Assembly: GCA_945860245.1 (NCBI GenBank)
Contig: CAMAPO010000004.1
Span: forward strand, 30,930-94,929
From: Bifidobacterium breve
GTDB lineage: Bacteria; Actinomycetota; Actinomycetes; Nanopelagicales; Nanopelagicaceae
Reading direction: 5' to 3'
Length of the DNA stretch: 64,000 bases
The notes under the pieces were generated by a model. It saw only the letters and a list, made by a program, of their open reading frames with translations, was not told the origin of the DNA and searched no databases. Position numbers and translations under genes: made by a program. This document shows, piece after piece, positions 28,242-38,094 of the stretch (positions are counted from its first letter, which is position 1; each line of letters begins with the position of its first letter).

Positions 28242-29025
28242 GTGCGGCCTTCATCGCTTTTGCTACTACGCCAGAAATATCCGAGTCGCTAAAAGAATTT
28301 AGAGCCGCGAAAGTTGTCCCGTTAGGGCTAGTTACCTTTTCGCGCAGGGTTGTTGGGGAATCTCCTGATTGGTCAAGTAACTTTGCGGCACCGACAATCG
28401 TCTGAATCGTAAGCGTGGTTGCATCGGCCTGCGAGAGTCCCAGAGCGATGGCTCCTTCAACCATCGCTTCTACAAATCTAAAGAAATAAGCTGGACCGGA
28501 TCCGCTAGTTGCGGTGACCGCATCTTGCAGTGATTCATCGACTTCAATCACCTTTCCGACCGCGCCTAAAAAGCCAAGGACAAACTCCCTTTGTTCTGGG
28601 GTGACCAGCACACACGAAGAAATTGCCGCCATCCCCGCGCCTACCAAAGTTGGAGTATTTGGCATAACTCTTATTACAGGATTCGCCCTTGTTCCAATTA
28701 AATCGGCGATGTGGTTAATCTGCTTACCGGCGACGAAGGAGATGATTAGGCAACCAGGGCGAATGTGCGCCTTTATCTCCTGTAATACCCCAGCCATGTC
28801 TTGTGGTTTGACTACCAATAATATTAGATCGCACTTTGCAACGTTATCGCCCAGCGCAGCGTTAGCTACTTTATATCTATCGATTAACTCAAGTGCTCGC
28901 TCTTCACGCTTTTCAGAGATAGTGATAGCACTAGGTGAAATCCCATATGTAATTAGCGCAGAGATAAGGGCTTCGCCCATTACCCCAGCACCAATGACGG
29001 CAACCTGTTTTTCTGAATTAGCCAT
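28216..29025 (-). CDS. proC: Pyrroline-5-carboxylate reductase
   Basis: ProC makes L-proline from pyrroline-5-carboxylate with NAD(P)H. The 269-residue product begins with the dinucleotide-binding VIGAGVMGEALISAL and has VKPQDM, RVMPNTPTLVGAGM and the C-terminal TSGSGPAYFFRFVEAM signature followed by SPNGTTFAAL. Length matches the family. On the minus strand a TACTCT hexamer lies six bases before the ATG with no Shine-Dalgarno, suggesting a leaderless message. The 3' end overlaps the next gene by 26 bases. Confidence 0.96.
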   Translation of the reverse strand: MANSEKQVAVIGAGVMGEALISALITYGISPSAITISEKREERALELIDRYKVANAALGDNVAKCDLILLVVKPQDMAGVLQEIKAHIRPGCLIISFVAGKQINHIADLIGTRANPVIRVMPNTPTLVGAGMAAISSCVLVTPEQREFVLGFLGAVGKVIEVDESLQDAVTATSGSGPAYFFRFVEAMVEGAIALGLSQADATTLTIQTIVGAAKLLDQSGDSPTTLREKVTSPNGTTFAALNSFSDSDISGVVAKAMKAARDRSQELA

Positions 29026-29055
29026 AGCGAAAGAGTACGCGTAGGCTCTGCAACT
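29026..29055. promoter_or_regulatory. Divergent leaderless promoter pair (proC / Cys-rich gene)
   Basis: Only 30 bases separate two divergent start codons. TACTCT (29037-29032, minus) is six bases from the proC ATG and TAGGCT (29042-29047, plus) is eight bases from the opposite ATG. The two -10 elements are separated by four bases, so each promoter's -35 region falls inside the other gene. RNA polymerases cannot occupy both at once, which implies competition. Confidence 0.6.
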
Positions 29056-29865
29056 ATGTCAGAAATAAAGCCAGGTTTCGCACGCGATTGGGTGGAATTT
29101 ACCGATCCCAATGATGAGGAAGAAATCTTTAAATGTGACCTTACTTGGCTGACTTCATATTGGACCTGTATTTATGGCGATGGCTGTAAAGGCGTCTTTG
29201 AAAATCGACCAAATGCGGGTTGCTGCACAGAAGGTGCAATGTATTCAGATGAAGCTGATGAAGAGCGCGTTCGTAAAGTGGCGGCAGATTTAACTCCAGA
29301 AATGTGGCAGTTCTATGATCAAGCTCGCCCTAAGAAGCCAAATGGTCAACTTCGTATCTCAGATTTAGATGAAGATAAAGAACGTAAGACTCGCACCGTT
29401 GAAGATGGGTGTATTTTCTTAAATCGCAAAGGTTATGAAGCTCCAGGATTTACTGGTTCTTTTGGTTGCGTGTTACATCACTTGGCACAGAAAGAGAACC
29501 TTCACTTTGTTGACACCAAACCAGATGTTTGTTGGCAACTTCCACTTCGTCGCAGTTTTGAAACGCGCGAAGTTGGCGAGCGCGAATACTCAGTCACGGT
29601 GATCGGTGAATACGAACGCCTTGCTTGGGGCGATGGTGGAGATGATTTTGATTGGTACTGCACCAGTAATACAGATGCACACATCGGTAGCGAACCAGTT
29701 TATATTTCTAACCGAACTGAACTGCAAGCGTTAATGGGTGAGGCGGCATATGCAGTGCTCGCCGAGCATTGTGATGCCCGCGTTAAAGGAATTAACGATG
29801 CTAAAGCGCGCTCACTACCTTTATTTGTTATTCAACACCCAGCATCAGTTGCCGCTGGGAAGTAG
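29056..29865 (+). CDS. Cysteine-rich protein, DUF3109/YkgJ-like
   Basis: The 269-residue product has a regular cysteine pattern: Cys27, Cys38, Cys44, the pair Cys56-Cys57 (NAGCCTEG), Cys119 (DGCIFLNR), Cys138 (GSFGCVLHHLA), Cys159 (KPDVCWQLP) and Cys202. This layout resembles the DUF3109/YkgJ group of proposed iron- or zinc-binding proteins; the biochemical role is unknown. There is no signal sequence, so it should be cytoplasmic. It starts eight bases after a TAGGCT hexamer and lies 27 bases upstream of radA. Confidence 0.7.
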   Translation: MSEIKPGFARDWVEFTDPNDEEEIFKCDLTWLTSYWTCIYGDGCKGVFENRPNAGCCTEGAMYSDEADEERVRKVAADLTPEMWQFYDQARPKKPNGQLRISDLDEDKERKTRTVEDGCIFLNRKGYEAPGFTGSFGCVLHHLAQKENLHFVDTKPDVCWQLPLRRSFETREVGEREYSVTVIGEYERLAWGDGGDDFDWYCTSNTDAHIGSEPVYISNRTELQALMGEAAYAVLAEHCDARVKGINDAKARSLPLFVIQHPASVAAGK

Positions 29866-29892
29866 TCAGCGCCTTCGTCTAGGCTAAGGCTT

Positions 29893-31260
29893 ATGGCTAA
29901 GGTCGAGAAGGATCCATTCCGCTGCGCGGAATGCGGTTGGACATCGCAGAAATGGGTTGGTCGCTGCGGCGAATGCCAAGCCTGGGGCAGCGTGGAAGAG
30001 ATCGCCGCACCTAAGAAACTCTCACTAGTTCCCGGCAAAGTTACCCACGCCGCAATCCCTATTGGTGATGTTGATCTTTCAGCGGCGCGTGCACGTGCAA
30101 CAGGTGTATCTGAGTTAGATCGCGTACTTGGTGGAGGCTTAGTACCAGGTGCTGCAATCTTGCTCGCCGGCGAACCCGGTGTAGGCAAATCAACTCTGCT
30201 CTTATCTGTTGCAGCGCAAACTGCCGCAAAAGGAATCCCTGCGCTCTATATCAGCGGTGAAGAATCTGCATCACAAATTCGCTTACGCGCAGAACGTATT
30301 AACGCAGTAGATCCCAAACTCTTTCTCGCCTCCGAAACTGATCTCGGCGCTGTAATCTCACATATTGATTCAGTTAAACCAGAACTTTTAATAATCGATA
30401 GCGTGCAAACAATTGGCTCTGCCGCAGCCGATGGCTCTCCTGGTGGCGTAACACAAGTTCGCGAAGTTGCTGGTGCATTGATTCGTATCTGCAAAGATCG
30501 CGATATCACTTTGCTACTTGTCGGACACGTAACAAAGGATGGTTCTATCGCAGGTCCACGACTTCTTGAACATATCGTTGATGTGGTTCTGCAATTTGAA
30601 GGCGAACGCCATTCTCGTCTGCGGCTAATCCGCGCAATTAAAAATCGTTTTGGAGCATCAGATGAAGTCGGTTGCTTTGATTTAAGCGATACCGGAATCG
30701 AAAGCGTCCTTGATCCGACAGGTCTATTTACTTCAAGACATGCCGAACCAGTTCCGGGTACTTGCGTAACCGTCACACTTGAAGGACGTCGTCCCCTGCT
30801 TGCTGAAATTCAAGCACTCGTTAGTCAAGGTCGCGAAAATGACTTTGGAAATGCACGTCGCGTTACCAGCGGCCTTGATTCAGCGCGCACCTCAATGACT
30901 TTGGCAGTTCTTGAACTGCGTGCAAATGTGCGCGTTGGTGGTCGCGATGTTTATGCCGCAACAGTTGGCGGAATGAAGATGTCAGAACCTGCTGCGGATT
31001 TAGCGCTTGCTCTCGCTGTCGCATCTGCTGCAAAGGCGTTGGCACTTCCCGCAGATCTAGTCGCAATTGGTGAAGTTGGTTTAGCTGGAGAAATTCGCAA
31101 AGTCAGTGGAGTATCGCGTCGTTTGGCCGAGGCGTATCGTTTAGGTTTCAAGCGCGCACTTGTGCCAGCAGGCAGTGATGTAAAGATTGATGGCATGGAG
31201 ATCTTTGAAGTATCGCGCCTTGATCAAGCGTTGCAACGCGTAAAAATCACTGGGGATTAA
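29893..31260 (+). CDS. radA: DNA repair protein RadA
   Basis: RadA (Sms) promotes branch migration in homologous recombination and repair. The 455-residue product has an N-terminal zinc finger (CAECGWTSQKW then RCGECQAWG), Walker A GEPGVGKST near residue 95, Walker B LLIIDSVQT, the RadA-specific KNRFG motif near 253, and a C-terminal Lon-protease-like domain with VGGMKMSEPAADLALALA. A TAGGCT hexamer seven bases before the ATG and the lack of a Shine-Dalgarno suggest a leaderless start. Confidence 0.97.
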   Translation: MAKVEKDPFRCAECGWTSQKWVGRCGECQAWGSVEEIAAPKKLSLVPGKVTHAAIPIGDVDLSAARARATGVSELDRVLGGGLVPGAAILLAGEPGVGKSTLLLSVAAQTAAKGIPALYISGEESASQIRLRAERINAVDPKLFLASETDLGAVISHIDSVKPELLIIDSVQTIGSAAADGSPGGVTQVREVAGALIRICKDRDITLLLVGHVTKDGSIAGPRLLEHIVDVVLQFEGERHSRLRLIRAIKNRFGASDEVGCFDLSDTGIESVLDPTGLFTSRHAEPVPGTCVTVTLEGRRPLLAEIQALVSQGRENDFGNARRVTSGLDSARTSMTLAVLELRANVRVGGRDVYAATVGGMKMSEPAADLALALAVASAAKALALPADLVAIGEVGLAGEIRKVSGVSRRLAEAYRLGFKRALVPAGSDVKIDGMEIFEVSRLDQALQRVKITGD

Positions 31261-31292
31261 TACTTTATTAAAAAGACGATAATCTTGCGCGC

Positions 31293-32645
31293 ATGAGCCA
31301 CTTCGCAGCGCTTTCCAAACTGCTTGGCCCTGAAAGTGCATTAATCTCCGATCTAGATATCACAACTTCTTATTCACGAGATCAAGCACCCTTTGCATTT
31401 AGCGCACCACCAATTGCAGTTTTACTAGCGCGCAGCGCCACCGAAATTTCAATTGCTCTCAAATATGCCAATGAAAATAAGATTCCGGTCGTTACCCGTG
31501 GTGCCGGCAGTGGTTTATCGGGTGGTGCTAATGCATCGGCAGATTCGCTCGTGATATCACTTGAGAAGATGAACCAAATTATTGAAATTGATGCGGCAAA
31601 TCAGATTGCCAGAGTTCAAGCCGGGGTAATTAACCTTGATCTTGATACTGCAGCAAGCAAACTCGGTTTGGCCTATCTGCCAGATCCCGCAAGTCGCGAT
31701 TGGTCATCACTTGGTGGCAATGCGGCCACAAATGCGGGTGGTATGTGCTGTGTTAAATATGGCGTTACTTCAGCACATGTACGTGCAATGCAAGTAGTTT
31801 TGGCAAGCGGTGAAATTATTGAGTTAGGGAAAGCAACCAAGAAATCTGTTACTACCTATGACTTGTTACATTTATTTATTGGATCCGAAGGAACTCTTGG
31901 AGTAATCACCGAGCTAACTTTAAATTTAGAGATTCGCCCTGCGGCTCCATCTACTTTGGTCGCTACTTTTCCAAATATTACGAAGGCGGCGAGTGCCGCT
32001 GCGGCGTTATTGCAGTACCGACCTTCTATGCTAGAAATCGTTGATCAGACAACGCTTAAGGCGGTTGAGGCTTGGCATCCCCTCGGATTTGAAGTCGCTG
32101 GTGCGGTTCTGCTTATGCAGTTGGATGAAAACCATTCACTCGCTGAAGCAGCTTTAAAAACCTGTAAAGAATTTGGCTTGATTGATGGTGTTTACTCAGA
32201 TGATCCCAATGATGCTGCAGATTTAATTCGGGTTCGCAAAATGGCTTACCCGGCACTTGAAAGAATGGGCGCTACTTTGCTTGATGATGTTGCGCTACCG
32301 ATTACCGAGATTGCTCAATTTGTTGAGAAGGTAGAAGAATTGAGTAAGAGAAGTAATTTGGTAATCGGAATTTTTGGGCACGCGGGTGATGGAAATATGC
32401 ATCCGACTATCGTTCACGATCACGGCGATACCGCAGCAGCCGAGCGCGCTCAAAAAGCATTTAGCGATATCGTTGAAATTGCACAGTCACTTGGTGGATC
32501 AGCAAGCGGTGAGCACGGAATTGGCTCGATAAAGGCAGGATTCGTCGCTAATGAAATCTCAGCGACGGTAATTGAACTGCAACGTGCGGTAAAGAAGGTA
32601 TTCGACCCAAATTCAATTCTGAATCCAGGAAAGAAGATTCCTTAA
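31293..32645 (+). CDS. FAD-binding oxidase (GlcD/D-lactate dehydrogenase-like)
   Basis: The 450-residue protein belongs to the FAD-linked oxidase family of the glycolate oxidase/D-2-hydroxyacid dehydrogenase type. It shows the PCMH-type FAD site VVTRGAGSGLSGGANAS near residue 68, GGNAATNAGGMCCVKYG near 145, GSEGTLGVITEL, and the C-terminal GIFGHAGDGNMHP and GEHGIGSIKAGF metal/substrate motifs. The natural substrate (glycolate, D-lactate or another hydroxyacid) cannot be decided. TAATCT lies seven bases before the ATG. Its stop overlaps the convergent clpC stop by four bases. Confidence 0.9.
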   Translation: MSHFAALSKLLGPESALISDLDITTSYSRDQAPFAFSAPPIAVLLARSATEISIALKYANENKIPVVTRGAGSGLSGGANASADSLVISLEKMNQIIEIDAANQIARVQAGVINLDLDTAASKLGLAYLPDPASRDWSSLGGNAATNAGGMCCVKYGVTSAHVRAMQVVLASGEIIELGKATKKSVTTYDLLHLFIGSEGTLGVITELTLNLEIRPAAPSTLVATFPNITKAASAAAALLQYRPSMLEIVDQTTLKAVEAWHPLGFEVAGAVLLMQLDENHSLAEAALKTCKEFGLIDGVYSDDPNDAADLIRVRKMAYPALERMGATLLDDVALPITEIAQFVEKVEELSKRSNLVIGIFGHAGDGNMHPTIVHDHGDTAAAERAQKAFSDIVEIAQSLGGSASGEHGIGSIKAGFVANEISATVIELQRAVKKVFDPNSILNPGKKIP

Positions 32646-35140
32646 TTAGTTGTTGCAGCTAGATCTTCTGGCGAATCTGGCATATTTGCCTTAGCGGCGC
32701 CGGTAAATGTGAATTTAGCTTCGGCTGCTTCACCTTCAACATCAACAACGATTATTTCGCCAGCTTTCAACTCACCAAAGAGAATTCGCTCTGAAAGTGA
32801 ATCTTCAATCTCGCGCTGAATCGTGCGACGCAATGGACGGGCGCCAAGAAGCGGATCATAACCACGGGCCGCCAATAGATCTTTAGCGGCTTGCGTAAGT
32901 TCGATTCCCATATCTTTCGCCTTCAAGCGCTCATCTAAGTTAGCGATCATTAGATCAACAATTTGAATAATTTGATCTCTCGTCAATTGGTGGAAGACGA
33001 TTACATCATCGATACGGTTAAGGAATTCAGGGCGGAAGTGGTTCTTAAGTTCATCTTGAACCTTGCCCTTCATGCGATCGTAATTTGTTAAATCATCATC
33101 GATATTGGCAAAGCCAAGTCCTAGGCTCTTTGAAATATCGCGTGTACCAAGGTTGGTAGTCATAATGATTACTGTGTTTTTAAAGTCAACGGTGCGACCT
33201 TGTGCATCTGTTAAACGACCATCTTCAAGAACCTGTAGAAGTGAGTTAAAGATATCTGGGTGGGCTTTTTCGATCTCATCGAATAAGACAACCGAGAATG
33301 GGCGGCGGCGAACTTTCTCAGTTAGCTGTCCACCTTCGTCATAACCAACATATCCTGGAGGTGCGCCGAATAAACGTGATGCTGTGTGGCGTTCCGAGTA
33401 TTCCGACATATCTAGTTGGATAAGTGCGGTCTCATCACCAAATAAGAATGATGCAAGGGTGCGAGAAAGTTCAGTCTTACCAACACCTGAAGGACCAGCG
33501 AAGATAAATGAACCACCAGGGCGCTTTGGATCTTTTAACCCGGCACGTGTGCGGCGAATAGCCTGTGAGAGGGCCTTAATCGCTTGATCTTGGCCAATTA
33601 CGCGGCGGTGAAGTTCATCTTCCATACGAAGCAGACGAGCAGTCTCTTCTTCAGTTAATTTAAATACTGGGATTCCGGTTGAGGCAGAGAGAACTTGAGC
33701 GATGAGTTCTTCATCCACTTCAGTTACCTTATCGAGATCGGTTGCCTTCCAATTCTTTTCAGCTTCAACCTTTTCCGCAATAAGAGTCTTCTCTTTATCG
33801 CGAAGTGCAGCAGCGCCTTCAAAATCTTGGCCATCAATTGCTGACTCTTTAGCCTTACGAGCTTCAGCGATTTTGTCATCATATGCGCGAAGTTCAGCAG
33901 GAGCAGTCATGCGCTTAATGCGAAGACGAGATCCAGCTTCATCAATCAGGTCAATCGCCTTATCTGGCAAGAAACGATCGGATACATAGCGATCTGCCAT
34001 ATTTGCCGCAGCGGCAAGTGCGCCATCGGTAATTGAAACGCGGTGATGGGTTTCATAGCGATCGCGAAGGCCTTTCAAGATTTCAATTGTGTGAGCAACT
34101 GATGGCTCTTTAACTTGAATTGGTTGGAAACGACGTTCTAGCGCAGCATCTTTTTCAACATGCTTGCGGTATTCATCCAAAGTAGTTGCGCCAATTGTCT
34201 GCAGCTCACCGCGCGCCAACATTGGCTTAAGAATGCTTGCTGCATCTATTGCGCCTTCGGCAGCACCTGCACCAACAAGGGTGTGGATTTCATCAATAAA
34301 CAAAATAATATCGCCACGAGTTTTAATCTCTTTCAATACTTTCTTTAAGCGTTCTTCAAAATCTCCACGATAGCGGCTACCGGCAACAAGTGCGCCTAAA
34401 TCAAGTGAATATAACTGCTTATCTTTCAGGGTTTCTGGGACATCGTTCTTGTAGATCGCTTGCGCAAGACCTTCAACAACAGCAGTTTTACCAACACCTG
34501 GTTCGCCAATTAAGACTGGGTTATTTTTGGTACGACGAGAAAGTACTTGCATCACACGTTCAATTTCAGTTTCGCGACCAATTACTGGATCAAGCTTTCC
34601 TTCACGCGCTGCTTGGGTGAGGTTACGTCCAAATTGATCTAAGACAAGTGAGGTAGATGGCGTGCCTTCTGCAGGTCCACCCGATGTTGCCGCTTCTTTT
34701 CCTTGGTATCCAGAGAGAAGTTGAATAACTTGTTGACGTACGCGATTTAAATCTGCGCCGAGTTTTACAAGAACTTGTGCAGCAACGCCTTCGCCTTCAC
34801 GAATTAAACCAAGCAAGATATGTTCGGTGCCGATGTAGTTGTGGCCTAATTGCAACGCTTCACGTAGTGAGAGTTCAAGAACTTTCTTGGCGCGAGGAGT
34901 AAATGGAATATGTCCGCTAGGTGCTTGCTGACCTTGGCCGATAATTTCTTCAACTTGGGCGCGCACGCCTTCAAGTGAGATACCGAGCGCTTCTAGACCT
35001 TTTGCCGCAACGCCTTCGCCTTCGTGGATCAAACCCAGGAGAATATGTTCAGTACCAATGTAGTTGTGATTGAGCATTCGTGCTTCTTCTTGAGCCAAGA
35101 CAACAACGCGTCGGGCTCGATCGGTAAAGCGCTCAAACAT
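32642..35140 (-). CDS. clpC: ATP-dependent Clp protease ATPase subunit ClpC
   Basis: ClpC unfolds proteins and feeds them to ClpP. The 832-residue AAA+ protein has two Clp N-terminal repeats (each with a [13 protein letters not shown] stretch), a first ATPase domain with Walker [10 protein letters not shown] near residue 213 and [14 protein letters not shown]-type coiled middle region follows, then a second ATPase with [10 protein letters not shown] and [14 protein letters not shown] ribosome-binding site (AAAGGAGTCTGCC) precedes the ATG. In M. tuberculosis clpC1 likewise lies downstream of lysS. The upstream region holds small inverted repeats described separately. Confidence 0.97.
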   Translation of the reverse strand: MFERFTDRARRVVVLAQEEARMLNHNYIGTEHILLGLIHEGEGVAAKGLEALGISLEGVRAQVEEIIGQGQQAPSGHIPFTPRAKKVLELSLREALQLGHNYIGTEHILLGLIREGEGVAAQVLVKLGADLNRVRQQVIQLLSGYQGKEAATSGGPAEGTPSTSLVLDQFGRNLTQAAREGKLDPVIGRETEIERVMQVLSRRTKNNPVLIGEPGVGKTAVVEGLAQAIYKNDVPETLKDKQLYSLDLGALVAGSRYRGDFEERLKKVLKEIKTRGDIILFIDEIHTLVGAGAAEGAIDAASILKPMLARGELQTIGATTLDEYRKHVEKDAALERRFQPIQVKEPSVAHTIEILKGLRDRYETHHRVSITDGALAAAANMADRYVSDRFLPDKAIDLIDEAGSRLRIKRMTAPAELRAYDDKIAEARKAKESAIDGQDFEGAAALRDKEKTLIAEKVEAEKNWKATDLDKVTEVDEELIAQVLSASTGIPVFKLTEEETARLLRMEDELHRRVIGQDQAIKALSQAIRRTRAGLKDPKRPGGSFIFAGPSGVGKTELSRTLASFLFGDETALIQLDMSEYSERHTASRLFGAPPGYVGYDEGGQLTEKVRRRPFSVVLFDEIEKAHPDIFNSLLQVLEDGRLTDAQGRTVDFKNTVIIMTTNLGTRDISKSLGLGFANIDDDLTNYDRMKGKVQDELKNHFRPEFLNRIDDVIVFHQLTRDQIIQIVDLMIANLDERLKAKDMGIELTQAAKDLLAARGYDPLLGARPLRRTIQREIEDSLSERILFGELKAGEIIVVDVEGEAAEAKFTFTGAAKANMPDSPEDLAATTN

Positions 35141-35296
35141 TGGCAGACTCCTTTGAAGGCGGTAATTATTCGGTGCTAGCCAAGGATATAACCCAAGGCA
35201 GGGAAGGCGCGAGGTGGATACCTTGTGGTATATAGAACCCCAGATCTGGGTCCGATATTCCCAATTAGGGCCAGGAGTAGCGTTTTTTGGCTCTGG
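35141..35296 (-). promoter_or_regulatory. clpC upstream region with inverted repeats
   Basis: This 156-base gap between argA and clpC is the probable clpC promoter region. It holds a perfect 12-base palindrome CCCAGATCTGGG (35239-35250) and an inverted repeat ATACC-TTGT-GGTAT (35218-35231), plus AT-rich TATATA and TATATCC stretches on the minus strand that could serve as -10 elements. I do not find a HspR (HAIR) site, and I cannot match the repeats to a known ClgR consensus. Their role as operator or weak terminator is inference. Confidence 0.4.
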
Positions 35297-35791
35297 CTAA
35301 AGGGTTAAGAGCATGCGGGTATTACCCAAGGTATTGGGCTTGGCTGCTTCTAAATCTAGGAACTCGGCGACACCGGCATCGTATGACCGCAGTAATTGTT
35401 GATAAACATCAGGTGCAACTGGAGTACCGATTATCTCTACAAATCCGTGACGACCAAAAAATGAAGTTTGGAAAGTCAGGCAGAAAATTCTCTCGACTCC
35501 AACTTCGCGGGCGCGCTCAATAATTTTTTCAAGTATCTGATGGCCGATACCTTGCCTATGAAAACTCTCTTCTACAGCCACAGTACGAACTTCGGCTAAG
35601 TCATCCCACAAGATATGAAGTGCGCCACAACCAACTACTTTCCCATCAATTTCAGCAACGGTAAACTCTTGAACGCTTTCATACAACGTGACCGTCTCTT
35701 TGGTAAGCATCTGACCAGGTGCGGCATATGAATCTACAAGTTGGCGAATAGTTTTTACATCACTGGTGCGTGCTGGGCGAATAACAATCAT
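35297..35791 (-). CDS. argA: Amino-acid N-acetyltransferase (N-acetylglutamate synthase type)
   Basis: The 164-residue GNAT protein resembles the short, free-standing N-acetylglutamate synthase of actinobacteria (Rv2747 type), which starts arginine synthesis. Visible: the acetyl-CoA site HRQGIGHQILEKII near residues 76-90, EVRTVAV before it, and the substrate-side LTKETVTLYESVQEF and SFFGRHGF segments. The family link is strong; the exact acceptor is inferred. It starts two bases after the lysS stop, so it is the last gene of the panC-nadB-nadC-coaX-lysS run. Confidence 0.86.
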   Translation of the reverse strand: MIVIRPARTSDVKTIRQLVDSYAAPGQMLTKETVTLYESVQEFTVAEIDGKVVGCGALHILWDDLAEVRTVAVEESFHRQGIGHQILEKIIERAREVGVERIFCLTFQTSFFGRHGFVEIIGTPVAPDVYQQLLRSYDAGVAEFLDLEAAKPNTLGNTRMLLTL

Positions 35792-35793
35792 GT

Positions 35794-37308
35794 TTACTCG
35801 ACTTCAGGTTTTACCAGCGGGAATAAAATTGTTTCGCGAATTCCTAAGCCAGTGAGCGCCATTAATAAGCGATCGACTCCCATACCCATTCCGCCAGTAG
35901 GTGGCATCGCAAATTCCATAGCACGTAAGAAATCTTCATCCACTTGCATCGCTTCTAAATCACCTTTTGCACCAAGTGTTGCTTGTTCAATTAAACGCTC
36001 GCGTTGAATTACTGGATCAATGAGTTCGGAATATCCAGTGGCTAATTCAAAGCCATCTGCATATAGATCCCATTTTTCAGCAACGCCCGGAAGTTCGCGA
36101 TGGGCGCGAACCAGTGGTGAAGTATCCACAGGAAATCCCATAACAAAAGTTGGAGCGATCAATTGATCTTTTGCTACATGTTCGAAAATTTCTTCGGCGA
36201 GCTTTCCGGTTATCCACTTGGGATCGATCTTTATACCCAGTTTGACCGCAATTTTCTTTAAATCCTCCAGCGGAGTAAGCGCAGTAACGCTCTCGCCGAC
36301 GCCCTCAGTTATCGCATCGTAGAGAGAAATTTCCCGCCACTTTCCACCTAGGTCTGCTTGTCGACCATCGTGATGTGTAACTACATGCGAACCAGAAATC
36401 GCCAGCGCCGCATTTTGCACCAAGGTGCGAGTTAAATCCGCAATCGAACGCCAATCGCCATAAGCCTGATAACTCTCGATCATTGCAAACTCAGGAGAGT
36501 GAGATGAATCAGCTCCCTCGTTGCGGAAGTTACGATTGATTTCAAAGACACGCTCAATGCCGCCAACAACACAACGCTTTAAAAATAGTTCAGGTGCGAT
36601 GCGCAGAAAGAGTTCCATATCGTAGGCGTTGCTGAAAGATTTAAATGGACGTGCTGCCGCTCCACCATGCATCACCTGCAACATTGGAGTTTCTACTTCG
36701 ACAAAGTTTTCGCTATGGAAAGTCGCACGCAAAGAACGCATCACAGCTGGGCGCAGGCGCGCATTGGTGCGAGCTTCGTCGCGAACAATTAAATCTACAT
36801 AACGCATGCGCACACGCGTTTCTTCGGACATTGGTTTGTGATCATTTGGTAAAGGGCGAAGGGATTTAGCAGCGATCGCATAACTATTTGCCAGAATTGA
36901 AAGCTCACCGCGCTTAGAAGTAATAATTTCGCCAGTAACGCTGACGATATCGCCTAGATCTATATCACTCTTCCAGGTATCTAAAGTTTCTTGCCCAACT
37001 TTGTCGAGCGATAACATCGCCTGAAGTTCAGTGCCATCGCCTTCACGTAAAGTTGCAAAACAGAGTTTTCCGGTATCACGTTTAAAGATAATGCGACCTG
37101 TCAGGCTTTGCATATCACCAGTTGTCGAATCAGTTTCAAGGCTGGCATACTTCGCGCGAATTTCTGCCAGCGATGCAGTGCGTGCGACTGAAACTGGATA
37201 AGGCTCAACTCCGCGCTCAATTAACCCAGCGCGTTTTTCGCGGCGGATGCGTAATTGCTCAGGCAGATCATCTTCTACCGAAGTGGCGGGTTGCTGTTCT
37301 TCACTCAT
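35794..37308 (-). CDS. lysS: Lysyl-tRNA synthetase, class II
   Basis: LysS charges tRNA-Lys. The 504-residue product has an OB-fold anticodon-binding domain in the first 170 residues (TGRIIFKRDTGKLCFATL), class II motif 2 (FEINRNFRNEGADSSHSPEFAMIE) split near residue 255, and motif 3 (GMGVDRLLMALTG) near residue 480. Length is standard. TAGACT nine bases before the ATG on the minus strand could give a secondary leaderless start within the operon. The cognate tRNA-Lys gene is at 60410-60482 in this window. Confidence 0.97.
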   Translation of the reverse strand: MSEEQQPATSVEDDLPEQLRIRREKRAGLIERGVEPYPVSVARTASLAEIRAKYASLETDSTTGDMQSLTGRIIFKRDTGKLCFATLREGDGTELQAMLSLDKVGQETLDTWKSDIDLGDIVSVTGEIITSKRGELSILANSYAIAAKSLRPLPNDHKPMSEETRVRMRYVDLIVRDEARTNARLRPAVMRSLRATFHSENFVEVETPMLQVMHGGAAARPFKSFSNAYDMELFLRIAPELFLKRCVVGGIERVFEINRNFRNEGADSSHSPEFAMIESYQAYGDWRSIADLTRTLVQNAALAISGSHVVTHHDGRQADLGGKWREISLYDAITEGVGESVTALTPLEDLKKIAVKLGIKIDPKWITGKLAEEIFEHVAKDQLIAPTFVMGFPVDTSPLVRAHRELPGVAEKWDLYADGFELATGYSELIDPVIQRERLIEQATLGAKGDLEAMQVDEDFLRAMEFAMPPTGGMGMGVDRLLMALTGLGIRETILFPLVKPEVE

Positions 37309-37327
37309 AATGGCGAGAGTCTACCTA

Positions 37328-38092
37328 TTAGATATTTCGCTCGTGGATAAGGCGCAGCCCAATCAAGGTCAGATCAGGCTCATGCTCATCAATAGTTTCA
37401 GCAACTCCAATAATTAGTGGAGCAAGTCCACCAGTTGCAATCACCGTTGGAGCGCCTTCATAGCTAAGTGCTAATTCAGCAACGATGCGATCTACTAAAC
37501 CATCTACTTGTCCGGCAAATCCAAAGATGGTGCCAGATTGCAACGCTTCGACGGTGTTCTTTCCGATAACGCTCTTAGGGCGAATCAGTTCAACTTTACG
37601 AAGTTGCGCCGCGCGCGCAGCAAGTGCATCAACTGAAATTTCAATACCCGGTGCTAAAGCGCCGCCTAAAAATTCTCCCTTAGGTGAGACCACATCTAGA
37701 TTTGTTGATGTTCCAAAATCTACGACAATCGCTGGACCGCCATAGAGAGTATGAGCGGCTAAAGTATTTACGATGCGATCTGCACCGATTTCTTTCGGGT
37801 TATCAACCAAGAGTGGAACACCTGTCTTGATTCCTGGTTCCACAATCGTTGTCGGGATCTTTGAGAAATAGGTTGCGATCATTGTTCTTATTTCACGTAG
37901 GGTTGCCGGGACTGTGGAACAAATTGAGAGTCCAGTAATTTCAAATCCGGTTACCAGCGCGTTATATTGCAACCACAGCTCATCTGAGGTTGTTCGAGGA
38001 TCAGTCTTTACTCGCCAGGAGCGAATCAATTCATCTCCCTGGAAAATACCCAATACGGTATTTGTATTTCCAACATCAACAGTTAGCAACAT
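37328..38092 (-). CDS. coaX: Type III pantothenate kinase
   Basis: CoaX phosphorylates pantothenate, the first step of coenzyme A synthesis. The 254-residue product has the ASKHA-fold phosphate loop VDVGNTNTVLGIF at the N-terminus, GADRIVNTLAA with the catalytic Asp near residue 105, VVDFGTSTNLDVV and VIATGGLAPL. Length matches. It lies two bases after nadC and 19 bases before lysS, and panC in the same run makes its substrate. Confidence 0.95.
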   Translation of the reverse strand: MLLTVDVGNTNTVLGIFQGDELIRSWRVKTDPRTTSDELWLQYNALVTGFEITGLSICSTVPATLREIRTMIATYFSKIPTTIVEPGIKTGVPLLVDNPKEIGADRIVNTLAAHTLYGGPAIVVDFGTSTNLDVVSPKGEFLGGALAPGIEISVDALAARAAQLRKVELIRPKSVIGKNTVEALQSGTIFGFAGQVDGLVDRIVAELALSYEGAPTVIATGGLAPLIIGVAETIDEHEPDLTLIGLRLIHERNI

Positions 38093-38094
38093 AA

